This document shows positions 1-6,642 of a DNA stretch of 23,878 nucleotides, piece after piece; position 1 is the stretch's first letter; the number at the start of each line of letters is the position of its first letter. This DNA is from Anaerolineales bacterium UBA1429 (GTDB taxonomy: Bacteria > Chloroflexota > Anaerolineae > UBA1429), in contig DCTX01000055.1 in assembly GCA_002329325.1 (NCBI GenBank), positions 1 through 23,878 of the forward strand, in the 5' to 3' direction. Below the pieces are notes generated by a model. That model did not search any database. It had not been told where the DNA came from and saw nothing but the letters and a program-made list of their open reading frames with translations. The translations under genes were made by a program, and so were the position numbers.

Positions 1-167
1 AGGCAGCGCTCCTTTGTGTGAGGGCGAACAGAAAGCAGAACCCGCCAGCAAGCGCGAGGGGTTCCCGAGGGGGAGGGGAGGGGTCAAGGCAAAGGGATCG
101 CGTAATTGTTTCCTAGCCAAAAGAAAGTATTCCTTGCATCGAAACCACCCACCAATAGACGGCGACC

Positions 168-203
168 GCAGATTACTTTCCTATGCATAGGAAAGTAATC
201 TGC
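168..203. promoter_or_regulatory. 36-bp perfect palindrome, operator or hairpin
   Basis: The two 18-nt halves are exact reverse complements, centred between 185 and 186, with half-site core GATTACTTTCCTATG. There is no spacer. This is better suited to a dimeric DNA-binding protein acting on duplex DNA than to an RNA hairpin, although the RNA would also fold. It lies about 50-85 nt downstream of the predicted start of the leftward promoter. A degenerate version lies at 102-133. Confidence 0.7.
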
Positions 204-258
204 TACAGCCAAGATAATCCTTTACCTTGCCAAATCGTATTTTATCCAAACTAACGGC

Positions 259-287
259 ACTATAGCACGATTCGTGAACTACGTCAA
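259..287 (-). promoter_or_regulatory. Leftward sigma70-type promoter
   Basis: On the minus strand TTGACG (287-282) is followed after 17 nt by TATAGT (264-259). The -10 box is extended by an upstream TGC. Initiation is expected near position 252. The promoter points out of the window to the left, with a leader of about 250 nt before a Shine-Dalgarno-like AAAGGAG at 15-9. A TAGGAAA motif (294-300) sits just upstream of the -35 box. Confidence 0.65.
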
Positions 288-452
288 TAAGCCTAGGAAA
301 TCTAGGTATTATGGCTTACGCCGCGGACGCTGTTGGGCTGGCAAAGGGGCGGGACTGCTCAGCGGAGGGCAAGCTGGAGAGGTGGAAAAAGCTGCGCGTT
401 GTCTGCGGCCTATGGGTGCGCGCGACACCCGGAGGGCGGCTGTCAGACCACG

Positions 453-492
453 ATCGAGCCCTCTGCCTGTCGCGGCAGGCAGAGGGCTCGAT
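453..492 (-). terminator. Strong hairpin downstream of the Gfo/Idh gene
   Basis: A perfect 17-bp stem (453-469 with 476-492) closes a 6-nt loop. It lies 27 nt past the stop of the oxidoreductase gene that ends at 519. There is no T-tract on either strand, so termination is inferred from stem strength and position. Confidence 0.6.
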
Positions 493-518
493 GGGCATTC
501 GCCTCCTGTGAGGTGGGC

Positions 519-1562
519 CTAGAGTCGGACGATGGTGCCTTCTTCTACGGAGCGATAGGCGCCCAGGATCACCTTGAGGGTCTCGGTCGCCTCGGCCACC
601 GAGTGCAGCGGCTCGAAACCGCCCTCGATGCAATCCAAAAAGTGCGAGATCTCGGCGGCAAAGGTCCGGTCGTAATCCCAACCCGGGAACTCGACGACTG
701 CGGGCGAGTCGAACCCGACGGGTAGATAGTACATGCGATCAATCTCGCCCCAGACCTGGCCTGCTTCCGCCATGACGGCGAACTGCATGGGCCGGCCGCC
801 GGGGGTCTGCACGCCCCAGCTCGACATCAGGCGTCCTGTGACGCCGCTCTCGAACTCGATCAAGGCGTTGGCGGTATCCTCACGCTGCAGCGGCATGCGG
901 TAGGTGCCCAACAGCGCCGAGACGGCCACAGGGCGCTCGCCGGCGAGGAAGAGCATGCGATAGGTGGGGTGATAGCCCGTGTCGATCAGCTCGCCGCCGC
1001 CCATCTTGGCCGGGTCGCTGCGCCACGTGGGGGCCGGTCGCGGCGCGTTGCCGCCCCAGGTGCTCTTGTTCAGGCTGATGGGCCTGCGGCGAGCGCCCGA
1101 ATCCAGCGAGTCGATCTGGTAGATCTTGCCCAGGTCGCCCTCGATCATCATCTGCTTGGCCCGCAACACGGTGGGGAAGAAGAGCTGGTTGTGGGCCGCC
1201 ATAAAGATGGTGCCCGCGCCGCTCACGGCCTGGCGGATCTTTTCCGCCTCTTCCAGGCTCAGGCAGAAGGGCTTTTCGCTCATGGCGTGCTTGCCTGCCT
1301 GGGCCGCCGCCACGATGGACTCGCAGTGCAAAAAGTGCGGCAGCGCCAGATCCACGGCGTCGATATCGTTCTGGGCCAGCAGATCGTGATAGTCGGCGTA
1401 GTAGCGCACTTCGCGGCCGATCTGCTTCATGCGGAAGCGGGCTGCTTCCTCCGAGACGTCGGCAATCGCCACGATCTCGGCGCGATCGGTGACGGTGTTC
1501 CAGCCCTTGACATGGGAGGTGGTAATGCCTCCCGCCCCGATGAGACCAATACGCAGCACCAT
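519..1562 (-). CDS. Gfo/Idh/MocA family NAD(P)-dependent oxidoreductase
   Basis: A 347-residue protein of the usual family length. It should oxidise or reduce a hydroxyl of a sugar or cyclitol with a bound NAD(P). Visible features are the N-terminal Rossmann glycine motif (IGLIGAGG, about residues 5-12), the family signature EKP at 96-98 (SEKPFCLS context), and the substrate-side motif with Asp194 and His198 (ELIDTGYH). No signal peptide is seen, so it is cytoplasmic. The ATG is preceded by AAGGAG at about 7 nt. The gene follows an IolE-like isomerase on the same strand with a gap of about 100 nt containing a hairpin. Together they suggest a sugar or inositol catabolic pair (IolG- and IolE-like roles). 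The exact substrate cannot be read from the sequence; scyllo/myo-inositol or a hexuronate-type sugar are equally possible. Confidence 0.88.
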   Translation of the reverse strand: MVLRIGLIGAGGITTSHVKGWNTVTDRAEIVAIADVSEEAARFRMKQIGREVRYYADYHDLLAQNDIDAVDLALPHFLHCESIVAAAQAGKHAMSEKPFCLSLEEAEKIRQAVSGAGTIFMAAHNQLFFPTVLRAKQMMIEGDLGKIYQIDSLDSGARRRPISLNKSTWGGNAPRPAPTWRSDPAKMGGGELIDTGYHPTYRMLFLAGERPVAVSALLGTYRMPLQREDTANALIEFESGVTGRLMSSWGVQTPGGRPMQFAVMAEAGQVWGEIDRMYYLPVGFDSPAVVEFPGWDYDRTFAAEISHFLDCIEGGFEPLHSVAEATETLKVILGAYRSVEEGTIVRL

Positions 1563-1615
1563 CTTGTCACTCCTTTGTATCTACTGTGGCAGACCTGCGG
1601 AAGGCGCATAGCAGG

Positions 1616-1647
1616 CGAGTCCCGAACGCCTGAGCGCTCGGGACTCG
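1616..1647 (-). terminator. Intergenic hairpin between isomerase and oxidoreductase genes
   Basis: A 10-bp perfect stem (1616-1625 with 1638-1647) closes a 12-nt loop that contains a GAGCGC stretch. It lies 16 nt past the stop of the upstream isomerase gene and about 50 nt before the next start. Without a T-tract it may be a partial terminator or an RNA-processing element that lowers expression of the downstream gene. Confidence 0.45.
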
Positions 1648-1663
1648 ATGTGGGAACGAACCC

Positions 1664-2542
1664 CTAGTAGCCAAGGCTCTTGAGGTAGGCGCGCGAGATC
1701 TTGGCGCTCTCCAGAGCCGTCGGCTTGGTGGTACGGTCGGTCTCGACGATGAGCCAGCCATCGTACCCGGCCGCGTTGAGGATGTCGAACATGGCGGGGA
1801 AATCCACCATGCCTTCGCCCAACTCGGCAAAGATGCCCGCCTGCGAGAACTCGCCATAGGTCCAGCCCTTGGCCAGGCCCTCCTGCATCACGGCAGGATC
1901 GATATCCTTGATGTGCAGGCACTTGATCTCAGAGGCATAGTCCTTGCAGAACTGGGTAACGTCCACGCCGGCCCAGGCCAGGTGGCCGATATCGGGACCC
2001 TGGAAGACCTTGGTGCGATCCACGCACGCCCACAGGTCGTCGATTTCCTGGCGGGTCTCGATAAAGCTGCCCACATGGTTGTGGAAGCAGGGCTTGACGC
2101 CAGCCGCCATAAAGACCTCGCCGCACCTGGTGAGGGTCTCACCATAGTACTTGTACTGGTCGGGCGTGAGGCTATCCGACGGGGCCGGATGGGCCGCCAG
2201 GTCGCGGCGGGTCTTGCCGCTGGAGGTCACCGTGTTAAAGCCGCCATCCGCCACGAAAATGGCGTCGCAGCCGATGCCGACGGTGAACTCGGCCAGCATC
2301 TTGCAGCGCTCCAGAAGCTCATCGGTCAGGGCCGGATCCCAAAAGTTCGCGCCCAGATAGCCCGGGCCGGGACGCAGACCGTAGCGCCCATAGAGCTCGA
2401 GGATGGCCTCGGGGGTTGCCCCGCCGTACGGGCCGGCCGGCGCGCCCTCGTACCCGGCCTCGGCGATCTCCTTGAGCACCAGACTGCGATCGACATCGCG
2501 TCCCCAAGTGATCTGGCCACAGCCAACGATATAGTTCTTCAT
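1664..2542 (-). CDS. Sugar phosphate isomerase/epimerase, IolE-like TIM barrel
   Basis: A 292-residue protein of the AP-endonuclease-like TIM-barrel family (xylose isomerase-like, COG1082). Metal and substrate ligands typical of the family can be read in order: HNHVGSF after the fourth strand, GPDIGHLAWAG, CLHIKDID, and a C-terminal GEGMVDFP followed by GYDGWLIVETDRT. The VDFP and GW-E-D blocks and the opening GCGQITWGRD resemble myo-inosose-2 dehydratase (IolE). That enzyme dehydrates 2-keto-myo-inositol in inositol degradation. The neighbouring Gfo/Idh oxidoreductase fits an IolG-like partner. Orthology to IolE is not certain, and a ketose 3-epimerase is the main alternative. AGGAGG lies about 11 nt before the ATG, slightly far but usable. 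The protein is cytoplasmic. Confidence 0.85.
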   Translation of the reverse strand: MKNYIVGCGQITWGRDVDRSLVLKEIAEAGYEGAPAGPYGGATPEAILELYGRYGLRPGPGYLGANFWDPALTDELLERCKMLAEFTVGIGCDAIFVADGGFNTVTSSGKTRRDLAAHPAPSDSLTPDQYKYYGETLTRCGEVFMAAGVKPCFHNHVGSFIETRQEIDDLWACVDRTKVFQGPDIGHLAWAGVDVTQFCKDYASEIKCLHIKDIDPAVMQEGLAKGWTYGEFSQAGIFAELGEGMVDFPAMFDILNAAGYDGWLIVETDRTTKPTALESAKISRAYLKSLGY

Positions 2543-2668
2543 CTCGATCCGTACCTCCTCTACCTAGTCGAGCGATTCGGACACGGCCATCCTAGCACAT
2601 TGCAGCATAGCCTGCAAAGCAAAGAATCGCCATCTGGCGCGGGCACTTCTGCCGCTGCAGGCTGCAGC

Positions 2669-2824
2669 CTAGGGCTGGAAGGGCGGCGGGTCCATCACCT
2701 GGACCTGGTTCACGTCTCCCTGGCCGTTCTCTCCGCGCACCTTGCCCCCTCCCGCTGCCACAGGGCTGGCTGCCAGAACCCAAAGGGCGACGATGAGCAT
2801 GATGAGCAGCGCCTTCCTGGACAT
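2669..2824 (-). CDS. Small secreted peptide (51 aa), unknown function
   Basis: The ATG at 2824 is preceded by an excellent AGGAGGT Shine-Dalgarno (about 5 nt) and a consensus promoter. The 51-residue product starts with two basic residues (MSRK), then a hydrophobic stretch (about residues 5-18) and an AxA-type site (SPVAAGG). This is a classical Sec signal peptide, leaving a mature peptide of about 27 residues. The mature part is hydrophilic (GGGKVRGENGQGDVNQVQV) and ends in a proline-rich PPPFQP. It has no cysteines and no lipobox. I recognise no family. The frame stays open further upstream to 2899, but that extension overlaps the promoter and is not used. Possible roles are a signalling peptide, a cell-envelope peptide or a short exported tail. 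Confidence 0.65.
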   Translation of the reverse strand: MSRKALLIMLIVALWVLAASPVAAGGGKVRGENGQGDVNQVQVMDPPPFQP

Positions 2825-2869
2825 GTGGGTACCTCCTATTGCGCGATCAACGATTCCTACAACGCAAAC

Positions 2870-2899
2870 ATTATGGCGTGCGTTGTACATACATGTCAA
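2870..2899 (-). promoter_or_regulatory. Promoter of the small secreted peptide
   Basis: The minus strand has a perfect TTGACA (2899-2894), an 18-nt spacer and CATAAT (2875-2870). Transcription should start near 2863, giving a leader of about 39 nt before the ATG at 2824. This is one of the most consensus-like promoters in the window. Confidence 0.75.
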
Positions 2900-3056
2900 G
2901 CGAAATCGCAGGCAGCCGGGCTATGCCAGGCAGGGGGCGCGGGGGAACTGTGCACAGGGGATCGTGGCGCGGAATCGCCGCCGGCGTCAGGTGTGGGCTT
3001 GAGGATTGCAGGATACCGCGGCGTGGGGGCGGGCTACGCCGGCCGGCGGGGAACGA

Positions 3057-3071
3057 TGGCGCAAGGCGCCA
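3057..3071 (-). terminator. Short hairpin after the arsR stop
   Basis: TGGCGC (3057-3062) pairs with GCGCCA (3066-3071) across a 3-nt loop, 8 nt past the stop of the repressor gene. The stem is only 6 bp and has no T-tract, so this is a weak terminator candidate. Confidence 0.3.
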
Positions 3072-3078
3072 CGAACGG

Positions 3079-3462
3079 CTAGGGGCAGGGCGAGCACGAA
3101 GCGTCGCCTTCACGCCCGGCGGCGGGCCCGCACACCGGTTGGCGTGGCTGGATGCGCGCGGGATCAAAGAAGGCGTGCAGCGTGGCGCGCACCTCGGCCA
3201 ACATCTCGGGAGCCACGGAGTAGTAGATCCAGCGAGCGTCATCGGGATCTCGCTCGCTTTGCACCAGCCCCGTCTCCTCCAGGATGCGCATGTGGTGCGA
3301 GACCAGGTTATCGGCCAGGCCGAGCTGTGCCGAGATCTCGCAGTTGCACTGCACCCCCTGCATGAGGGCGTTGAGGATGGCGATTCGCTTGGGGTGGCCG
3401 AGGGCCCTGGCGACCTGGGAAAGGCGCGCCATCTGGACGTTTTCGGTCGCATCGTTCAACAT
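3079..3462 (-). CDS. ArsR/SmtB-family metal-responsive repressor
   Basis: Counting from the ATG at 3462 the protein has 127 residues, the usual ArsR size. It is a winged helix-turn-helix repressor: ARALGHPKRIAILNAL, then VQCNCEISAQLGL with NLVSHHMRILEETGLV as the recognition region, and the beta-wing RDPDDARWIYYSV. The CNC pair in helix 3 is where ArsR and CadC relatives hold thiolate ligands. The C-terminus has three more cysteines (PVCGP and CSPCP), so it probably senses a thiophilic metal or metalloid, or redox state. The reading frame extends upstream to 3591 but has no family similarity there. The chosen start sits 7 nt past a -10 box. The gene diverges from the histidine kinase at 3609, which may be its target besides itself. 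No arsenic or heavy-metal effector gene lies nearby. Confidence 0.85.
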   Translation of the reverse strand: MLNDATENVQMARLSQVARALGHPKRIAILNALMQGVQCNCEISAQLGLADNLVSHHMRILEETGLVQSERDPDDARWIYYSVAPEMLAEVRATLHAFFDPARIQPRQPVCGPAAGREGDASCSPCP

Positions 3463-3469
3463 AATCGCA

Positions 3470-3497
3470 AGTATAGGCGCGTCGCCCCCCACGTCAA
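3470..3497 (-). promoter_or_regulatory. arsR promoter, predicted leaderless
   Basis: On the minus strand TTGACG (3497-3492), a 16-nt spacer and TATACT (3475-3470) are followed by ATG only 7 nt later. Transcription would therefore begin at or one base before the start codon. There is no Shine-Dalgarno sequence, which agrees with a leaderless mRNA. Confidence 0.65.
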
Positions 3498-3552
3498 GCG
3501 TCGCCCCACCGAGGGCCTGCTGCGCCCCGCCTTTTCTGAGGCCGAGGCGACG

Positions 3553-3561
3553 TGCTATAAT
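3553..3561 (+). promoter_or_regulatory. Extended -10 promoter of the histidine kinase gene
   Basis: TGCTATAAT is a perfect extended -10 element. At 17 nt upstream only TTTCTG (3533-3538) is seen, a poor -35, as is common with extended -10 promoters. Initiation near 3568 gives a leader of about 41 nt. The element lies within 150 nt of the divergent arsR promoter. Confidence 0.6.
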
Positions 3562-3608
3562 CGGTGCAGGCAACTCGCCTGCATCGCCCAATTCGTCCTG
3601 GAGCCAGC

Positions 3609-5390
3609 ATGCGTTTCCCTCGCCGCACTCGAGCCAGCAGTCTGCGCACGCAACTCATGCTATCCACGGCAGCGCCTGTCATCGCGCTGCTGCTGGCCCT
3701 CTCGTTGGTGAGCTTTTTCGGCTTCACGCGGCTCACCCAGACCCTGGTGGAGCAGCGCGACGCCGAGCTGGTGCAGCTCGCCGCCCAGCAAGTGGCCTCC
3801 TACTGGGCGGACTCGGTGCTCTTGCTCACCCAGGTGGCCTCCACCGACGAGGTGCGCAACAACCGCACAACGCAATTGCAGGCCTTGCTGGAGGGCAATG
3901 TGCCGCTCCAGGAGCGCTTTGACGAGATCAGCGTGACCGACGCCGATGGCCGGGTTGTTGCCACCTATGGCGGTGACCTGGGGGAGGGGTTCGGGCAGTT
4001 TGACTTTTTCGAGCGCACCCGCCAGGTGCGGCGCCCCGTGCGCTCGCCGCTGTTGACCAATCGCCAGGGCCAATCGGTGGTGGTGGTGGCGATCCCCTAC
4101 TATGACACCTGGCGCCAGTTTGGCGGCTGCGTGCTGGGGGTCTGGCGCCTGCCCGATGGCCACGCCTTGGGCTCGGCGTTGGCCCGCGTGCGCGTGGGCG
4201 ATGCGGGCTATTCCTACCTGGTGGATCCTGACGGCACGGTCCTCTATCACCCGGAGGCGGAGATGATCGGGGCCGACGCCCGGCGGCACCCCGCCGTGGC
4301 GGCCCTGCTTCTGGGCGACCGGGGCGCCCAGACCATCAACGACCGCGGGCACCGGATGGTGGTCGGCTATGCCCCGATCCCCCTGCGGGAGCTGGCCAGC
4401 TCCCTCTTTGCCGATGAGACCTGGGATGGTTGGGGGCTGCTGACTTCGGAGCTGTGGGACGATATCGTCGCGCCTCTGAGCCCCTACATCTACCTCATGG
4501 TGCTTCTGCTGGTGGGCGTGGTGGCCCTGCCTCTGGGCATCCTGGCGCTGGGCAGCCAGCGTGTGACGGCGCCGCTGGGCAGCCTGGTGGCCCAGGTGGA
4601 GCGCCTGGCCGACGGCGATTTCGACACCCAGGTCTCGCTGGATTCGGGCCCCTCCGAGGTGCGCAACCTGGAGGTCGCCTTTAACCGGATGGCCGCCGAG
4701 CTGCAGCGCTACCGGCTCGACATCCAGCGCTATGTGGTCTCGATCCTCAACACCCAGGAGGAGGAACGCAAGCGCATCGCCCGCGAGCTGCACGACGAGA
4801 CCGCTCAGGCGCTCATCGTGCTGGGGCGGCGCATCGAGGATGCCGAGGCCATGGCCCGCGACGAGGCACTGGCCCATGAGCTGGATACCTTGCGCGACAT
4901 GGTGGATGACACGCTGCAGGGGGTGCGGCGCTTTACCAGCGATCTGCGACCGCCCCTGCTGGAGGAGTTGGGGCTCTCGCGCACCCTGGAGATCCTGGGG
5001 CACCGGATCGAGCGCGAGGGACAGTTCGAGGTCAAGGTGCGCATCGTGGGCGATCCTCTGCCCATCCTGCCCGAGCTGGAGCTGGGCCTCTATCGCCTGG
5101 CCCAGGAGAGCCTCAGCAACGTGCGCCGCCATGCCCAGGCGCAGCATGTGGTGCTCAGCATGATCTACCGCCAAGACCGCCTGATCCTCGAGGTGGAGGA
5201 TGACGGCATCGGCTTTGAGGTGCCCGATGATCCGGGCGCCATGTTGGCCTCGGGCCGCCTGGGGCTGATCGGCATCCACGAGCGCGCCCGGTTGTTCGGG
5301 GGGCGCGCCACCATCCTCTCCGCGCCACGCCAGGGGACCACCGTGCGGGTGGTCATCCCCCTCACAACCATCGTCACGCGCTCCGGCTGA
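3609..5390 (+). CDS. Membrane sensor histidine kinase, NarL-type (HisKA_3), orphan
   Basis: The 593-residue protein starts at the ATG at 3609, with GGAG 5 nt upstream. The order is a short basic N-terminus, TM1 (about 16-38), an extracytoplasmic sensor of about 250 residues that looks like a double Cache/PAS-like fold (GDAGYSYLVDPDGTVLYHP), TM2 (about 291-316), a HAMP linker (about 317-370), a HisKA_3 phosphoacceptor helix (RKRIARELHDETAQ, His395), and a HATPase domain. The HATPase domain has an N-box around Asn504, DDGIGF at 531-536 and the late glycine box GRLGLIGIHERARLFGG. Such kinases phosphorylate LuxR/NarL-type response regulators. None lies in the window, so the partner is elsewhere. 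The neighbouring ArsR may control this gene. The Cache-like ligand domain suggests a small organic ligand, but the ligand is unknown. Confidence 0.9.
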   Translation: MRFPRRTRASSLRTQLMLSTAAPVIALLLALSLVSFFGFTRLTQTLVEQRDAELVQLAAQQVASYWADSVLLLTQVASTDEVRNNRTTQLQALLEGNVPLQERFDEISVTDADGRVVATYGGDLGEGFGQFDFFERTRQVRRPVRSPLLTNRQGQSVVVVAIPYYDTWRQFGGCVLGVWRLPDGHALGSALARVRVGDAGYSYLVDPDGTVLYHPEAEMIGADARRHPAVAALLLGDRGAQTINDRGHRMVVGYAPIPLRELASSLFADETWDGWGLLTSELWDDIVAPLSPYIYLMVLLLVGVVALPLGILALGSQRVTAPLGSLVAQVERLADGDFDTQVSLDSGPSEVRNLEVAFNRMAAELQRYRLDIQRYVVSILNTQEEERKRIARELHDETAQALIVLGRRIEDAEAMARDEALAHELDTLRDMVDDTLQGVRRFTSDLRPPLLEELGLSRTLEILGHRIEREGQFEVKVRIVGDPLPILPELELGLYRLAQESLSNVRRHAQAQHVVLSMIYRQDRLILEVEDDGIGFEVPDDPGAMLASGRLGLIGIHERARLFGGRATILSAPRQGTTVRVVIPLTTIVTRSG

Positions 5391-5521
5391 GGCCCCTCGG
5401 AGGCCGGAACCCCCCGAGTGAGCAGAATTGCCTAGTTAGGATTGGGCTGCCTGGCGGATGCTTACTGCGCGCGTCTCGGGTATAGTACCTGCAGAGAAAC
5501 GAAGGCAACGGCCTGATACTC

Positions 5522-5563
5522 TTACAACCGATAGCTAATACCCCGTTGACGCGGGTGCAGCAC
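5522..5563 (-). other. Possible 13-codon ORF with strong Shine-Dalgarno
   Basis: On the minus strand AAGGAGG is followed after 7 nt by GTG and 12 more codons to TAA. The encoded peptide would be MLHPRQRGISYRL. The ribosome site is better than those of many real genes in this window and sits right after the 5583-5628 hairpin. The frame is too short for coding statistics and may be chance. Confidence 0.25.
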
Positions 5564-5582
5564 TTCTTCTCCTCCTTGGTAA

Positions 5583-5628
5583 GACGAACTCTATCAATCG
5601 CAGTGGGCGGCGATCGGTAGAGTTCGTC
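5583..5628. terminator. Long hairpin between convergent genes
   Basis: An 11-bp perfect outer stem (5583-5593 with 5618-5628), a 3x3 internal loop and a 5-bp inner stem (5597-5601 with 5610-5614) enclose an 8-nt loop. It could terminate the minus-strand degV transcript (52 nt past its stop) or a plus-strand transcript. On the plus strand only TTT follows after two bases. The internal loop is unlike a simple terminator. Confidence 0.5.
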
Positions 5629-5679
5629 GCTTTAAGGCGATGGGATGCTACGTTTCCCGCGCCAGACGAACCACTCGCC

Positions 5680-6549
5680 CTACGGCAGATCCGCCAGGGC
5701 GGCCTGCGACGCATAGGCCACACCCACCATGGTCGGCCCAGTGTGGGCGCCCAGCACCAAAGACAGAGCGCCCAAGGGCAGCCACTCGCAGTCGTAGCGG
5801 CGCTCCACCTGCTCTCGCAGCATCTCGCCCGCCTCAGGATCGTTCGAGTGCAGCACCTGCACCCGCAGGGCGCTGCCCGGAGCGTGCTGCCGGCCCATGA
5901 GCGCCAGGATCGCCTCGATAGCGCCCTTGAAGGAGCGGGCCTGCCCGTACTGGACATAGGTGCCCCGTTCCTTCTCCACGCCGATGACCGGCTTGATGTT
6001 CAGCAGCGAGGCCAGCAGCCCCTTCATGTGGCTGATGCGCCCGCCGTGGATCAGATACTTGAGCTCTTTGAGGGTGTAGAGGCTCTCGGCGGCCTCGCTG
6101 ATGCGGCCCAGCAGCGCGAGGATGCGCTCCACTGGCCAGCCGAGGTGGGCGGCGCGGGCTGCCGCCTCCACCTGCCAGCCCGAGGCCGCGGAAAGGGTCT
6201 TGGTATCCACCACGGTGACGTGGGCCTCGGGGACCATGCTGGCGCCGCTGCGGGCGGCGTTCACCGTGCCGCTGAGGCCTGACGAGATGTGGATCGAGAG
6301 GATCTCGGGATCGGTGGCGGCCAACTGACGGTACAGCTCGGCAAAGGCGCCTGCCGAGGGCTGCGAGGTGATCGGCAGCGCATGGGAGGCGGCGAGCCGC
6401 TCGTAAAAGGTCTCGGTATCGATATCCACATTCTCGCGATACGAGGTCTGATCCAACGTTACGACCAGAGGCACCACATGGACGCGGAGCTCTGCGCATT
6501 CTTGCGGCGAAAGGTTGATGTCGGTTCCACTGTCGGTCACGATCTGCAC
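5680..6549 (-). CDS. DegV family fatty-acid-binding protein
   Basis: The 289-residue protein is taken from the GTG at 6549. AAGGAGA lies 6 nt upstream, and the family's N-terminal motif (QIVTDSGTDI) begins at residue 2. A longer open frame to 6663 would add about 38 residues unlike the family. DegV proteins (FakB-like) bind a single fatty acid and can present it to a fatty-acid kinase. Typical features are TDSGTD (5-10), ITSQPSAG (60-67) and SSGLSGT (about 89-95), which contact the carboxylate, followed by the larger C-terminal lobe with LKYLIHGGRISHMKG and KPVIGVEKE. Length and motifs are complete. No fakA (DAK2-domain) kinase is in the window. It is divergently transcribed from the fucose-isomerase-like gene, with its own promoter. 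Confidence 0.9.
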   Translation of the reverse strand: MQIVTDSGTDINLSPQECAELRVHVVPLVVTLDQTSYRENVDIDTETFYERLAASHALPITSQPSAGAFAELYRQLAATDPEILSIHISSGLSGTVNAARSGASMVPEAHVTVVDTKTLSAASGWQVEAAARAAHLGWPVERILALLGRISEAAESLYTLKELKYLIHGGRISHMKGLLASLLNIKPVIGVEKERGTYVQYGQARSFKGAIEAILALMGRQHAPGSALRVQVLHSNDPEAGEMLREQVERRYDCEWLPLGALSLVLGAHTGPTMVGVAYASQAALADLP

Positions 6550-6642
6550 GGGCGTTCTCCTTGCTTGCCCGCCTGCCATCGTCGGAGAGCCCGAGGGGGC
6601 TTGCGTCGTCTCAGGGGGGCGTCCATCTGCATACTTGACTCG

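Larger units (their letters stand above)
1..518. other. Gene-free AT-rich control region at the left edge
   Basis: No credible coding region lies here. The part from about 100 to 320 is much richer in A+T than the rest of the window. It holds a leftward consensus promoter (259-287), a 36-bp perfect palindrome (168-203), a degenerate second copy of that palindrome (102-133) and further TTTCCTA/TAGGAAA motifs. At the extreme left the minus strand reads AAAGGAG (positions 9-15) about 8 nt before the window edge. This suggests that a leftward gene starts just outside the window and that 1-252 is its leader. The right part (about 320-450) is GC-rich with nothing recognisable. The hairpin at 453-492 belongs to the gene that ends at 519. 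Confidence 0.6.
5391..5679. other. Gene-free stretch with strong hairpin and CU-rich tract
   Basis: This gap lies between two convergent genes (histidine kinase and DegV). It holds a small CTCGG/CCGAG stem (5396-5418), CCTAGTTAGG (5431-5440), a TATAGT box on the plus strand (5481-5486) without a good -35, and a CU-rich stretch CTTCTTCTCCTCCTT (5562-5576) complementary to a Shine-Dalgarno sequence. A long hairpin follows (5583-5628). Read on the minus strand, the CU stretch is AAGGAGG placed 7 nt before GTG and opens a 13-codon frame (5522-5563). No known riboswitch or small RNA family was recognised. Confidence 0.5.

Noticed and set aside
3463..3591. N-terminal extension of the ArsR protein by 43 residues
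   Set aside because: The extension would span the -35 and -10 boxes and has no similarity to ArsR proteins. The 127-residue form has normal family length.
3660..5279. Minus-strand 539-residue open frame opposite the histidine kinase
   Set aside because: Its composition (His/Gln/Gly-rich) is typical of antisense to a GC-rich kinase gene, and no domain is recognisable.
5505..5575. Short 16S rRNA-like string (GCCTGAT, later TAGCTAATACC) in the 5391-5679 gap
   Set aside because: Only about 12 contiguous bases match the 16S helix 8 region. The spacing differs from real 16S and nothing around it matches, so an rRNA fragment is not supported.
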